A stretch of 25,424 nt of DNA, from positions 1-25,424 of the forward strand of contig SLDH01000341.1 in assembly GCA_007125415.1 (NCBI GenBank), in the 5' to 3' direction. The position numbers and the translations under genes are program-made. Source of the stretch: Roseovarius sp. Lineage in GTDB: Bacteria > Pseudomonadota > Alphaproteobacteria > Rhodobacterales > Rhodobacteraceae. Position 1 is the stretch's first letter. Each line of letters begins with the position of its first letter. Shown piece after piece: positions 16,211-24,264 of the stretch. The notes beneath the pieces were generated by a model that worked only from the letters and a program-made list of their open reading frames with translations, was not told the origin of the DNA and did no database searches.

Positions 16211-16843
16211 TCAGCAATCGCCTTGAGCGCAAGCGCGGGCCGCGACATCCTCGGCAAGCGCAGCAATCTCCGCGCGCAAGGCGGTAATATCCGACAAGCG
16301 AATATCGCGGGCGGATTGGCGGATGGCCAGCACATAGGGCGCAGAAGCCTCTTCAGGCTCGGCATAGTCGAGCCCTCCTTCGGTCAGGGGACCCTCCGCC
16401 AGCAGCGCGAGCCGGCGTGCCACTTCGGCTTGGGGCTGGTCGCGGGCGTGATCGTAATAGCGCAGCATGATCCGGCGTGTACTTGCTTCGAGCCGCATGG
16501 CCTCACGCCCCTTGGCGACCACGCTCTGTGCCGACTGAAATGCCGACATCCCGGGTATGTCACGGGCGCGCATCCGCTCATCGCGGCACTTGCCAACGGC
16601 GCGCGAGAGTGTCTGCAATTCGTCGCCGGACAACTCCATCAGCGTCTTGCCGAAATAGTCGCTCATATGCGTATCGCCGAAGGGGGCAGGCAACGAAGTC
16701 CGGGCTGAAAACGGCACCGGATCGCCTTCTATCTCCGACCACCTCACAAAGGCATCGCAATCGGGGATGTCGAGTGCTTCCACGGCGAGAGGAGAGAAAC
16801 CCAGCGCAAGAGCAAGTGCAAGGCAGCGCATGCGTGAATTCAT
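16211..16843 (-). CDS. Hypothetical secreted protein
   Basis: From ATG 16843 the protein has 210 residues and starts with a signal peptide (MNSRMRCLALALALGFSPLAVEA); the upstream GAGGA fits this start, with ATG 16831 as an alternative. The mature part is mostly helical and charged. It contains Cys residues in DIPDCDAF, GKCRDERM and the terminal RACAQGDC, which could form disulfides in the periplasm. A conserved-looking segment is SDYFGKTLMELSGDELQTLSRAVGKC. I do not recognise a family. It diverges from the FMN reductase gene across a hairpin-rich intergenic region of about 320 bases. Confidence 0.65.
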   Translation of the reverse strand: MNSRMRCLALALALGFSPLAVEALDIPDCDAFVRWSEIEGDPVPFSARTSLPAPFGDTHMSDYFGKTLMELSGDELQTLSRAVGKCRDERMRARDIPGMSAFQSAQSVVAKGREAMRLEASTRRIMLRYYDHARDQPQAEVARRLALLAEGPLTEGGLDYAEPEEASAPYVLAIRQSARDIRLSDITALRAEIAALAEDVAARACAQGDC

Positions 16844-16918
16844 CTTCCGATATCCTCGAATGAACAGATCCATCAGAGCAGCGGTAACCTCACTTTGCGC
16901 AACGAGCAAGTATCTTGA

Positions 16919-17092
16919 GCACTCGGGCGGTGCCCTGCGAGGGAGGGCGCCCGGTCTGCCCGGCAGTCCGAGGCCGCTCGGCCTCGTGGGAAACCGGCAG
17001 AAATGTCCCATGGAATGAGTGCGCAGAAGGCGCGGGAAAACGGCAAAAGAGCCGTCACTCGCCTATTTCACAGCCGCACAGTTCATGTGCGG
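16919..17092. ncRNA. Candidate structured RNA in the intergenic region
   Basis: Within the roughly 320-base gap between diverging genes, several stems nest coherently. GCACTC (16919-16924) with GAGTGC (17017-17022) closes a unit holding two arms. One is GGTGCCCT/AGGGCGCC (16929-16936/16944-16951, one G-U). The other is CTGCC-C-GG/CC-GGCAG (16956-16963/16994-17000), capped by CGAGGCC/GGCCTCG (16969-16975/16980-16986). Two further hairpins follow: ACGGC/GCCGT (17040-17055) and CCGCAC/GTGCGG (17074-17092). On the minus strand the ACGGC stem is followed by TTTT, like a terminator. No known RNA family is recognised, and stems arise easily in GC-rich DNA. Confidence 0.3.
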
Positions 17093-17160
17093 ATCCAGCG
17101 CTTGCCTTGCAAGGGGGGCTGCACCAAGTTGCACGGCAACCCGAACGGAAAGGAAATCTT

Positions 17161-17700
17161 ATGTCTGATCCCACATTGCTCGCGATATCCGGCTCTTTGC
17201 GCAAGGGCTCGTTCAACCGCAAGCTGCTCGCGCTGGCCGTTGAGGCCTTCGGGCCTGCTGAAGTGCTGGAGGCTGATCTCGACCTGCCGCTCTATGATGG
17301 AGATCTGGAAGATCGCGTCGGCCTGCCGGAGGGCGTCAAGGCCCTGGGTGAGCAACTCAAGCAGGCCGATGCCATCGTCATCGCCTCACCGGAATACAAC
17401 AAGGGCATGTCGGGTGTGCTGAAGAACGCGACCGACTGGATCAGTCGCATCCCCGGCGGATTGCTCAAGGGCAAGCCCGTGGCGATCATCGCGGCATCAG
17501 CAGGCCGCACCGGTGGCGAGACTGCCCGCTTCATGGTGATGAGCAACCTTTTGCAATTGCAGGCGCGGATCGTGCCGGGGCCGGCGGTGCTCATTGCCGG
17601 CGCGCAGGATGCCTTCGACGGTGAAGGCAAGCTCAAGGACGAAAGCTCGGTCAAGATGCTGGGCCAACAGATGGAAGCCTTGCGCGCTGCAATGGTCTGA
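17161..17700 (+). CDS. NADPH-dependent FMN reductase (ChrR/YieF-like)
   Basis: This flavodoxin-like oxidoreductase has 179 residues. The ATG at 17161 is preceded by AAAGGAAA. The FMN phosphate loop is GSLRKGSFNRKL (residues 11-22). The isoalloxazine-contacting segment is IASPEYNKGMSGVLKNATDWISR. The GRTGGETARFM segment fits the family's third loop. Relatives reduce quinones, chromate or azo dyes by two-electron transfer and limit redox cycling; the native substrate cannot be read from sequence. Its stop lies 12 bases from the end of the convergent FAD oxidoreductase gene, leaving no room for a terminator. Confidence 0.88.
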   Translation: MSDPTLLAISGSLRKGSFNRKLLALAVEAFGPAEVLEADLDLPLYDGDLEDRVGLPEGVKALGEQLKQADAIVIASPEYNKGMSGVLKNATDWISRIPGGLLKGKPVAIIAASAGRTGGETARFMVMSNLLQLQARIVPGPAVLIAGAQDAFDGEGKLKDESSVKMLGQQMEALRAAMV

Positions 17701-17712
17701 AAAGGCAGCCCG

Positions 17713-18744
17713 TCAGAGCGAGGCTTCGGGGCGGAAATCCGCCGGGATCCCGTCATGGCCGTTCAACACCAGTTCGGCCATCACCTGCCCCACCTTCGGC
17801 GCCATGCCAAACCCGATCTTGAAGCCACCATTGGCAATGAACTGCTCCGGAGCGAGCGGGTGCGCGCCGAGCATCGGCGCTCGTGAGCGCGCGCGCGGGC
17901 GCAAGGCGGCCCAGCGCTCGATCACGCGCGCATTGCGCAACACGGGAAGCGCCACCCTGGCCTTTTCGATCACCGCATCAAGCTGCGCATCGGTGGCGGT
18001 CGCATCATCATAAACCCGCTCGGAGGTGGAGCCGATGGCAACCGTCCCGTCCGCATGGGGTATGATATGCACTCCCTCGGTGAAAATCTGTGGCTGATCC
18101 GGTGCCGCATGGGCCAGCAAGGCCCCCTGACCCTTCACCCCATTGCCCGCGGGGCGCGAAAGCCGCGCGCTGATCCGCTCCAGATCATGCAGGCCGGTGG
18201 CCCAGATCACCCGTCCTTGCGGCTCGCCTTCACGCAGCAATTCACCGCCGCGCGCGGTGATGGCAGCGGCAAGCGCCGCGCAGGCCCGCCGCGGATGCAG
18301 CCGCGCGGTCAGCGTGTCATGGATCAACCAGCCACTGGGCGAGGCAGGGGCCCAGCCCTGCGAATCCACCCGTAGCACCTGCCACTGGGCCTTTCCCTGC
18401 CAGAGCGCCGCCGCGCTCCGGGCCCGCGCCCTGGCAAGCGCCAGCTGCTGTGCATCCGCCACAGGCTGCAGGCGGCCAAGCCGGCCATAACCCGGTGCCA
18501 TGCCCGACACCGCGGCCACCTCCGCCCAGAAGTCCTCGGCCATCACGAGGCTTTCGAACTGGAACGCCTTCTTCTCGTTCCACTGCTCGGGCACATGTGG
18601 CGCCAGCGCACCGACAATGCCACCCGAAGCCCCGGCGCCCGGCCCCCCGGGGTCGATCAAGCGGACGCGCGCGCCCATGGACTGGCAACACCACGCCACA
18701 CTCAACCCGAATATGCCCGCCCCCATCACGGTGATATCGGCCAT
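17713..18744 (-). CDS. FAD-dependent oxidoreductase (DAO/MnmC C-terminal-like)
   Basis: The protein has 343 residues from ATG 18744 (MADITVMGAGIFGLS). The Rossmann FAD motif GAGIFG (8-13) is followed by acidic Asp31 at the end of strand two, as for FAD binding. GASGGIVGALAPHVPEQW (38-55) parallels the GASG-x-x-x-GAL-x-P block of the oxidase half of MnmC. The family also includes glycine and D-amino acid oxidases. It diverges from mnmD, which encodes the other half of MnmC, with about 65 bases between the starts. It may therefore be the partner enzyme that turns cmnm5(s2)U34 into nm5(s2)U34 in tRNA. A plain amine or amino-acid oxidase is the alternative. Confidence 0.8.
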   Translation of the reverse strand: MADITVMGAGIFGLSVAWCCQSMGARVRLIDPGGPGAGASGGIVGALAPHVPEQWNEKKAFQFESLVMAEDFWAEVAAVSGMAPGYGRLGRLQPVADAQQLALARARARSAAALWQGKAQWQVLRVDSQGWAPASPSGWLIHDTLTARLHPRRACAALAAAITARGGELLREGEPQGRVIWATGLHDLERISARLSRPAGNGVKGQGALLAHAAPDQPQIFTEGVHIIPHADGTVAIGSTSERVYDDATATDAQLDAVIEKARVALPVLRNARVIERWAALRPRARSRAPMLGAHPLAPEQFIANGGFKIGFGMAPKVGQVMAELVLNGHDGIPADFRPEASL

Positions 18745-18808
18745 TGCCAATCGCCGTCCCCCTTTGCATGGTCTCGCCTGAATGACCCTTCACATAGAGG
18801 ATCGGCCG

Positions 18809-19444
18809 ATGCAGGACCAGCAAGACGCGCTGGAATGGCGCGCGGGCGATGTCCCGGTCTCCAGCCGGTTCGATGACCCGTATTTCAGCCTCGAGAACGG
18901 GCTGGAAGAGACACGCCACGTCTTTCTGGCGGGCAACGGCCTGCCCGCGCGGTTCAGATCGGGGTTTCACGTGGCCGAACTTGGCTTCGGCACGGGCCTC
19001 AACTTTCTGGCAACAGTGCAGGTCTGGCGGCAGGCGGCTCTCCCCGGGGTGCTGCATTTCACGAGTTTCGAGGCCTATCCGATGGGCCGCGCGGCACAGC
19101 GGCGCGCTTTGAGCCGTTTCCCCGACCTGCCGGTGGAGGCGCTGGAGGGTGCGCCGGATATCCGTCTGACAATCGTAGAAGGCGACGCGCGCGCCACCCT
19201 GCCGCATTGGACGGGGCGTGCGGATGCGTGGTTTCTCGACGGCTTTTCGCCCGCCAAGAACCCCGAGCTCTGGCAACCCGACCTGATGGCACAGGTGGCG
19301 CAGCACACGGCCCCTGGTGGCACGGCGGCCACCTATACGGCGGCGGGCTTCGTGCGGCGCGGATTGGCCGCGGCAGGCTTCGAGGTGACGCGCGCGCCGG
19401 GCTTCGGCCGCAAGCGCCACATGTGCGTGGCCCGGCTGCCATGA
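18809..19444 (+). CDS. mnmD: tRNA (mnm5s2U34)-methyltransferase MnmD
   Basis: MnmD methylates 5-aminomethyl-2-thiouridine at tRNA wobble position 34 using SAM. In enterobacteria it is the N-terminal half of MnmC; here it stands alone with 211 residues. I start at ATG 18809 because AGAGGA ends seven bases before it and relatives begin near DQQ-x-x-LEW; ATG 18782 would add nine residues. SFRFDDPYFSLENGL-type residues near position 20-31 and the SAM motif AELGFGTGLNF (56-66) are clear. The DUF752 signature is FLDGFSPAKNPELW (142-155). Its stop overlaps the DMT transporter start (ATGA). Confidence 0.92.
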   Translation: MQDQQDALEWRAGDVPVSSRFDDPYFSLENGLEETRHVFLAGNGLPARFRSGFHVAELGFGTGLNFLATVQVWRQAALPGVLHFTSFEAYPMGRAAQRRALSRFPDLPVEALEGAPDIRLTIVEGDARATLPHWTGRADAWFLDGFSPAKNPELWQPDLMAQVAQHTAPGGTAATYTAAGFVRRGLAAAGFEVTRAPGFGRKRHMCVARLP

Positions 19445-20307
19445 GCCAGAACAATGCCCGGCTTGGCATCCTGCTGATGATCGCCACCACCTTTGTCTTT
19501 TCGGTGCAGGATGCCCTCTCGAAATATCTGGCGACCGATTACAGCGTCTTCATGGTGGTGATGATCCGCTACTGGTTCTTCGCACTTTTCGTGATCACCA
19601 TCGCGGCGCGCAAGGCAGGGGGCATCCGCGCCGCCGCCAGAACCGCGCAACCGCTGGTGCAATCGTTCCGCGCGGTGCTTCTGGTGGCCCAGATCTGCGT
19701 GGTCATCACTTCCTTCACCATCCTCGGCCTCATCGAGACCCATGCGGTCTTTGCCTGCTATCCACTGCTGGTCGCGGCCCTCTCCGGCCCGGTGCTGGGA
19801 GAGCGGGTGGGCTGGCGGCGCTGGACGGCGATCGGCGTGGGCTTCATCGGCGTGCTGATCATCCTCAAGCCCGGCTTCGGGGTTTTTCAGGTTCAGGCGG
19901 GGTTGGCGCTGGCGGCGGCCTTCATGTTCGCGCTCTACGGCTTGCTCACACGCTATGTCGCCCGGCAGGACAGCGCCGCCACCAGTTTCTTCTGGACCGG
20001 CACGGTGGGATCGCTGGTGATGACATGGGTGGGCATCTGGTTCTGGGAGCCGATGGCGCCCTCAGACTGGCGCTTCATGGGCGCCCTTTGTGTCACCGGG
20101 GCGCTGGGGCATTACCTGCTCATCCGCTGCTATGAGGCGGCCGAGGCCGGCACGGTGCAGCCTTTCGCCTATTTCCAGCTGGGCTTCATCAGCCTGATCG
20201 GCCTCTTCGTCTTCGGGGAGACACTGCGGGCGAATGTGATCATCGGCGTCTGCCTGATCGTCGCGGCGGGGCTTTTCACCTTGTGGCGCGAGCGGCGGGC
20301 CGGCTAA
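19441..20307 (+). CDS. DMT-family (EamA) inner-membrane transporter
   Basis: The protein has 288 residues from the ATG overlapping the mnmD stop. It has about ten hydrophobic helices in two homologous EamA halves. The first half begins NNARLGILLMIATTFVFSVQDALSKYL, typical of drug/metabolite exporters, and ends near GVLIILKPGF. The second begins at about QAGLALAAAFMFALYGLLTRYVAR and ends GVCLIVAAGLFTLWRER. The conserved E-x-x-x-x-x-x-F-A-Y-like region is seen as EAGTVQPFAYFQLGF. The substrate of EamA proteins cannot be inferred from sequence. Coupling to mnmD appears positional, with no obvious functional link. Confidence 0.9.
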   Translation: MSQNNARLGILLMIATTFVFSVQDALSKYLATDYSVFMVVMIRYWFFALFVITIAARKAGGIRAAARTAQPLVQSFRAVLLVAQICVVITSFTILGLIETHAVFACYPLLVAALSGPVLGERVGWRRWTAIGVGFIGVLIILKPGFGVFQVQAGLALAAAFMFALYGLLTRYVARQDSAATSFFWTGTVGSLVMTWVGIWFWEPMAPSDWRFMGALCVTGALGHYLLIRCYEAAEAGTVQPFAYFQLGFISLIGLFVFGETLRANVIIGVCLIVAAGLFTLWRERRAG

Positions 20308-20340
20308 CCTCACGAAATCGAGAGGGACACCGAACCGCGC

Positions 20341-20721
20341 ATGCACAGGATGAGCGGCAACAGAATGCAAAGAACGCCATGGGGCGCGGCGCAGCTGCTG
20401 GCGCTTGCCCTGATCCTGCGCCTCATCGCCGTACCCTTCATCATGGCCGCGCCCGCGCCGGGGCTGATGGCGATCTGCTCGGGCGGCAAGATCATCTACA
20501 TCTCGATGGAAACCGGCCTGCCGGTGGACGAGAATGTGAGTGCCGCCGGGATGGACTGCCCCCTTGCCGCGGCGGCGCAGGTGGTTCTCGTCACCGATCT
20601 GCCCCGGTTCGTGCCCGAGCGGCGGCCCATCGCCACCGCCTCCGGTCTGCTGGCGGTGGTTCTGCCCGCCGCCCCCGGCCACCCGGATCACCAGCCCCGC
20701 GCGCCGCCTGTTCCGGTCTGA
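20341..20721 (+). CDS. Small secreted or membrane-anchored protein of unknown function
   Basis: This frame encodes 126 residues from ATG 20341, with ATG 20350 and 20365 as alternatives; no clear ribosome-binding site chooses. The N-terminus is basic followed by a hydrophobic segment (AAQLLALALILRLIAVPFIMAA), a signal peptide or anchor. The mature part has two cysteines (AICSGGKIIYIS and GMDCPLAAAA), then a Pro/His-rich tail (APGHPDHQPRAPPVP). It faintly recalls DUF2946-type proteins of metal-response loci, but this is not firm. It precedes the His/Met-rich transporter-like protein by about 70 bases in the same direction, which supports a metal-linked role by context only. Confidence 0.6.
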   Translation: MHRMSGNRMQRTPWGAAQLLALALILRLIAVPFIMAAPAPGLMAICSGGKIIYISMETGLPVDENVSAAGMDCPLAAAAQVVLVTDLPRFVPERRPIATASGLLAVVLPAAPGHPDHQPRAPPVPV

Positions 20722-20793
20722 CGACACCACATTCCCTTCAGTCAGACAGAACCGGCCCGCCGTCACGGCGGTGTCGGCATGAGGTTACACAAG

Positions 20794-21960
20794 ATGACAA
20801 GACCACTGAGCGCGCTCATCCTGAGCGCCGCACTGATGCTGGGCGCAGCCCCCGGCATGGCGCAGATGATGCATGACCACAACGACCATCAGATGATGGA
20901 ACCCGGCACCGGCGACCGGATGGGTGGCCCCGGTGATCACGGGGGCCATCACCGGGGCCATCACGGGGGGCATCACCACGGGCATGGCCCCATCGGCGTG
21001 ATGGGCAATCATGTGATGCCGCGCGGCAAGTTCATGCTGAGCTACCGTTTCGGCCGTATGGAGATGTCGGGCCTGCGCTTCGGCACCAATGACCTGAGCG
21101 CGGACCGCGCCACGAACATCCCCAACCGCTTTGCAGGCATGCCCGGCATGCCGCCCACACTGCGCGTCATCCCGCATGAGATGAGCATGACCATGCATAT
21201 GTTCGGGGCCATTTATGGCGCGACGGATCGGCTGACCCTGATGGCGATGCTGCCCTATGTCCGGAAGGACATGACGATGATCACCTATCAGGGGCCCACA
21301 GGCACCACGGTGCTGGGGCGCAGCAAGGTGTCAACCGAGGGTCTGGGCGACATCCGGATCGCAGGGACTTACGGCCTCTACAACGCGGGCCGGACCAGTC
21401 TCACCGCCACTCTGGGCCTCTCGCTGCCCACAGGCTCGATCACCGAGAAGGGGCGAATGCTCAGCCCCATGAACATGCGCCACACCCGGCGGCTGGGCTA
21501 CAACATGCAGCTCGGCTCCGGCACATTCGATCTCTATCCGGCGCTGAGCTACCAGTCCGGCAAGGGCAAGACCGGCTGGGGCGGGCAGGTCAGCGGCATC
21601 ATCCGGCTGGGCGAGAACGACGAGGGTTATGCGCGGGGCAACGAGGCGGCGCTCACCGCCTGGATCAGCTACCGCGCGGCGCCCTGGGTCAGCCTGTCGG
21701 GCAGGATCGAAGGGCGTCATGTGGGCAAGATCGACGGGATCGACCGTCAGATCATGGGACCAGCCCCTGGGGCCAATCCAGATTTCATCGGCGGCGACAG
21801 TGTCACCCTGTTCGCCGGAGCGGATTTTTCACCCCAGCGCGGCGCGCTGAAGGGGCACCGCATCGGGCTGGAGATCGGGGTGCCGGTCTACGAGGATCTG
21901 AATGGCCCCATGCTCAGGCGTGACTGGCAATTGGCCCTCGCCTGGCGCAAGGGGTTCTGA
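20794..21960 (+). CDS. His/Met-rich outer-membrane-type 'transporter' family protein, probably metal-linked
   Basis: From ATG 20794 (GAGG nine bases upstream; ATG 20779 is an alternative) the protein has 388 residues, beginning with signal peptide MTRPLSALILSAALMLGAAPGMAQ. Right after cleavage lies a region of about 50 residues rich in His, Met, Asp and Gly (MMHDHNDHQMM, then several GHH and HHG steps), suited to binding copper or another soft metal. The rest alternates amphipathic strands (MLSYRFGRMEMSGL, LTLMAMLPYVRKDMTM, GLGDIRIAGTYGLY) and ends in WQLALAWRKGF, the aromatic-terminated strand of outer-membrane beta-barrels. Relatives are labelled only 'transporter' and often occur near copper genes. 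Confidence 0.78.
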   Translation: MTRPLSALILSAALMLGAAPGMAQMMHDHNDHQMMEPGTGDRMGGPGDHGGHHRGHHGGHHHGHGPIGVMGNHVMPRGKFMLSYRFGRMEMSGLRFGTNDLSADRATNIPNRFAGMPGMPPTLRVIPHEMSMTMHMFGAIYGATDRLTLMAMLPYVRKDMTMITYQGPTGTTVLGRSKVSTEGLGDIRIAGTYGLYNAGRTSLTATLGLSLPTGSITEKGRMLSPMNMRHTRRLGYNMQLGSGTFDLYPALSYQSGKGKTGWGGQVSGIIRLGENDEGYARGNEAALTAWISYRAAPWVSLSGRIEGRHVGKIDGIDRQIMGPAPGANPDFIGGDSVTLFAGADFSPQRGALKGHRIGLEIGVPVYEDLNGPMLRRDWQLALAWRKGF

Positions 21961-22082
21961 GCCTCAACGGCTGGCGGGTGCGAGCTGCACACTGTGCGGC
22001 GTCAGGTCACGGCGCGGCGATCCGTGCGCCGCGGCTCAGCTCTCTACAGACTGCTTGCCGATCACATGGAGCCGAGTTGGAA

Positions 22083-22119
22083 GCGCATTGTCGTGCCGGA
22101 GGACGGCAAGACAATGCGC
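22083..22119. repeat. Strong hairpin between converging genes
   Basis: GCGCATTGTC (22083-22092) is perfectly repeated in reverse as GACAATGCGC (22110-22119). Inside it, T-GCCG and CGGC-A pair as well, giving 15 paired positions with one G/A mismatch around the loop GAGGA (22099-22103). A smaller stem, CGGCGC/GCGCCG, lies at 22010-22031. Neither strand shows a U-tract after the hairpin, so it is not a classical terminator. It lies in the 224-base gap between the His/Met-rich gene and slt, which is otherwise empty. Confidence 0.65.
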
Positions 22120-22184
22120 GGCGGCCTGCGTCTGCTATTTCGCGCAAGAGCCCATCCATTCCGTCAACCTGATAGATGAACGCT

Positions 22185-24146
22185 CTATTCGGTGGCCGGG
22201 ACGATACTCACACCCGCCAGTTCCTGCGAGAAGGGGATCGGCAGGGCCTCGCGGCCCAGCCGCGCGCGGTAGATGGGCAGGCTTTCGGAGACGCGCATCA
22301 CGTAATTGCGTGTCTCGCGGAAGGGAATATGCTCGATCCAGTCCACGATATCGCGTTCGTTCATCCCGCGCGGATCTCCAAAGCGCGGAATCCATTGGGG
22401 CGGCCGGGCAGGCCCTGCATTGTAGGCCACTGAAATCAAGGTGATATTGCCGGCAAAGCGCTGCGCCATCTGTGCCAGATAGGCGGTGCCAAGCCGCGTG
22501 TTATAGACCCAATCCGACCGGACACGCCCGCGATCGAACGGCAGGGAGAGCGCCCGCGCCATCTCCTGCGCAGTGCCGGGCATGAGTTGCATCAGCCCTT
22601 CCGCTCCCGCGCCGCTGACCACCAGCGGATTGAACTCGCTTTCCCGCCGCGCGATGGCCAGCGCCAGTTCGGGCGGCACACGCATCGGCACATCCATGAG
22701 CGGATGCAACGGATAGTAAGGCCCCGGCAGCACAACGCCCCGGCTGGCTGCGGCCTTGCCCAGCAGGACTTGCAGATGCGCTTCCTCCCTTGCCTGGAGA
22801 ATCCCGGCGGCGCGGGTCAGCGTCTCGCGGTCCTGCGTATTGCCCAGTTGCACGAAGAACTGGCGGGCAAGGCCAGGCTCATCCGCCGCCAGCGCTAGTA
22901 CCGCCGCTTGCAGCATCAAGGGCTGATCGGCTGTGCTGTCTTCGGACGGGCTGAAATCATCCACCCCCGCTAGCCCTGGGTCGATGGGCAGACCCGCGCG
23001 TTCGGCCGAGAGAAGCCCGTAGAAGCTCGTCTGGTGCTCCGCGCCTTCGGTATAGGCGAGCGCGGCTGCTTCCGGATCGCCCAGCGCCTCTTGCGCGCGG
23101 CCGATCCAGTAACCCGCCCGTCCCAACGATATGGGCGATGCGACCGCGGCCCGAAAGCGCTGGAAGTGATCGAGCGCCCTTTCCGGGTCGCGCAGGTAGC
23201 TCAGCGCCAGATAGCCCGACAGCCATTCAAGATCAGCATAATTCGCCCCCTCCATCAGTTGATGCACCGATGCCAGGGCATAGGCTTGCGGCGCCCGGCC
23301 CGAGCGCATCAGGTCCCGCGCGAGCGCACGCCGCCAGCTTGCCCAGCGCTCGGGCTGCCCGAGGCCACCCTCACTGCGGCTTTGGGTGAGCAGGATGGCG
23401 ATGGCGCCGTCCTTGTCGCTGCGCAGCGCACGGTTGAAGAGCGCATGGGCAATGCCCGGATCGCCCCGCTGTCCTGCGCTCAGCCCGGCAATCGTGTCTT
23501 CGGCCAGAGCGGGGCTGTCGAGGATCTGGCGCAGACGCGCCAGCTCCGCGGCCTCCTCGGAGACCAGCGGCAGCATGAGGTCGATATTGCGCCAGCCGCG
23601 CCAGAGCGCTGCATCCAGCCGCGCCGCATGATGCGGGGCCAGCAGATCGCCGGCAGCGGACAGAAATGCATCATGCTCGGCAGGGGTGAGCTCAAGGCTG
23701 CGCCAGGCGAGCACGAGGCTGGCCTGGGCTTCGCCCATGCGATTGCGCTCGGCAAGGGCGGCTGCATGAGCCAGCAGGCCCGTGCCGGTCTGTGCCGGGG
23801 CGCCGTCGAAGAAATCGAGGATCTGATCGGTACTGCCCCGGTTTGCGAAAACTTCTTCATTGCGGCGACGTATCCGGTCAAGCCCCGGCCAGTCGGGATG
23901 AGTTTCCAGAAAGGCCAGAACCTCTTCAGGGGTGCCACGGCCGTCGCGCAGGGCATGCCATTCGATGAGGGCCGAGGCAGCGGGGCCATCGCGCGCGGCC
24001 AGATCATGCGCCACCTCCCAGCGCCCGGCGCGCATGGCATCGAGCGCACTGGCCAACGGCCGCGGCGCGATGCGTGCGGGATCATCCGCCACGACCGCTG
24101 TTGCGGGAAACAGGAGCAATGTCAGGGCCAGTAGAACGCGCAACAT
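22185..24146 (-). CDS. Soluble lytic murein transglycosylase
   Basis: The enzyme cleaves peptidoglycan glycan strands to 1,6-anhydro-muropeptides in the periplasm. ATG 24146 with GGGAA eight bases upstream gives 653 residues and a signal peptide (MLRVLLALTLLLFPATAVVA). The middle, about residues 30-450, is a helical superhelix of the Slt70 type with repeated hairpins (AYALASVHQLMEGANYADLEWLSGYLALSYL and similar). The SLT domain starts near residue 490 with catalytic Glu502 in RRESEFNP. It also shows AEGLMQLMPGTA, the AYNAGP motif and WIEHIPFRETRNYVMRV. It diverges from dapA, linking wall turnover with diaminopimelate synthesis by position. Confidence 0.92.
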   Translation of the reverse strand: MLRVLLALTLLLFPATAVVADDPARIAPRPLASALDAMRAGRWEVAHDLAARDGPAASALIEWHALRDGRGTPEEVLAFLETHPDWPGLDRIRRRNEEVFANRGSTDQILDFFDGAPAQTGTGLLAHAAALAERNRMGEAQASLVLAWRSLELTPAEHDAFLSAAGDLLAPHHAARLDAALWRGWRNIDLMLPLVSEEAAELARLRQILDSPALAEDTIAGLSAGQRGDPGIAHALFNRALRSDKDGAIAILLTQSRSEGGLGQPERWASWRRALARDLMRSGRAPQAYALASVHQLMEGANYADLEWLSGYLALSYLRDPERALDHFQRFRAAVASPISLGRAGYWIGRAQEALGDPEAAALAYTEGAEHQTSFYGLLSAERAGLPIDPGLAGVDDFSPSEDSTADQPLMLQAAVLALAADEPGLARQFFVQLGNTQDRETLTRAAGILQAREEAHLQVLLGKAAASRGVVLPGPYYPLHPLMDVPMRVPPELALAIARRESEFNPLVVSGAGAEGLMQLMPGTAQEMARALSLPFDRGRVRSDWVYNTRLGTAYLAQMAQRFAGNITLISVAYNAGPARPPQWIPRFGDPRGMNERDIVDWIEHIPFRETRNYVMRVSESLPIYRARLGREALPIPFSQELAGVSIVPATE

Positions 24147-24264
24147 CTCTTGCATTTCCCGCCAAGTCAAAGGATAGACAGCGCTAATCTATGCCGGCCT
24201 TTCCTGCCCGTCCATTCACAAAGACAGACGGACCCCGTCGGCATCGCCTCGGAAGGAGCGTATC

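Noticed and set aside
16981..17010. Resemblance of GGGAAACCGGCAGAAAT to part of a cobalamin riboswitch.
   Set aside because: The conserved core that should follow (GCC-x-GGA and the B12 box) is missing, and the downstream FMN reductase gene is not a B12 target.
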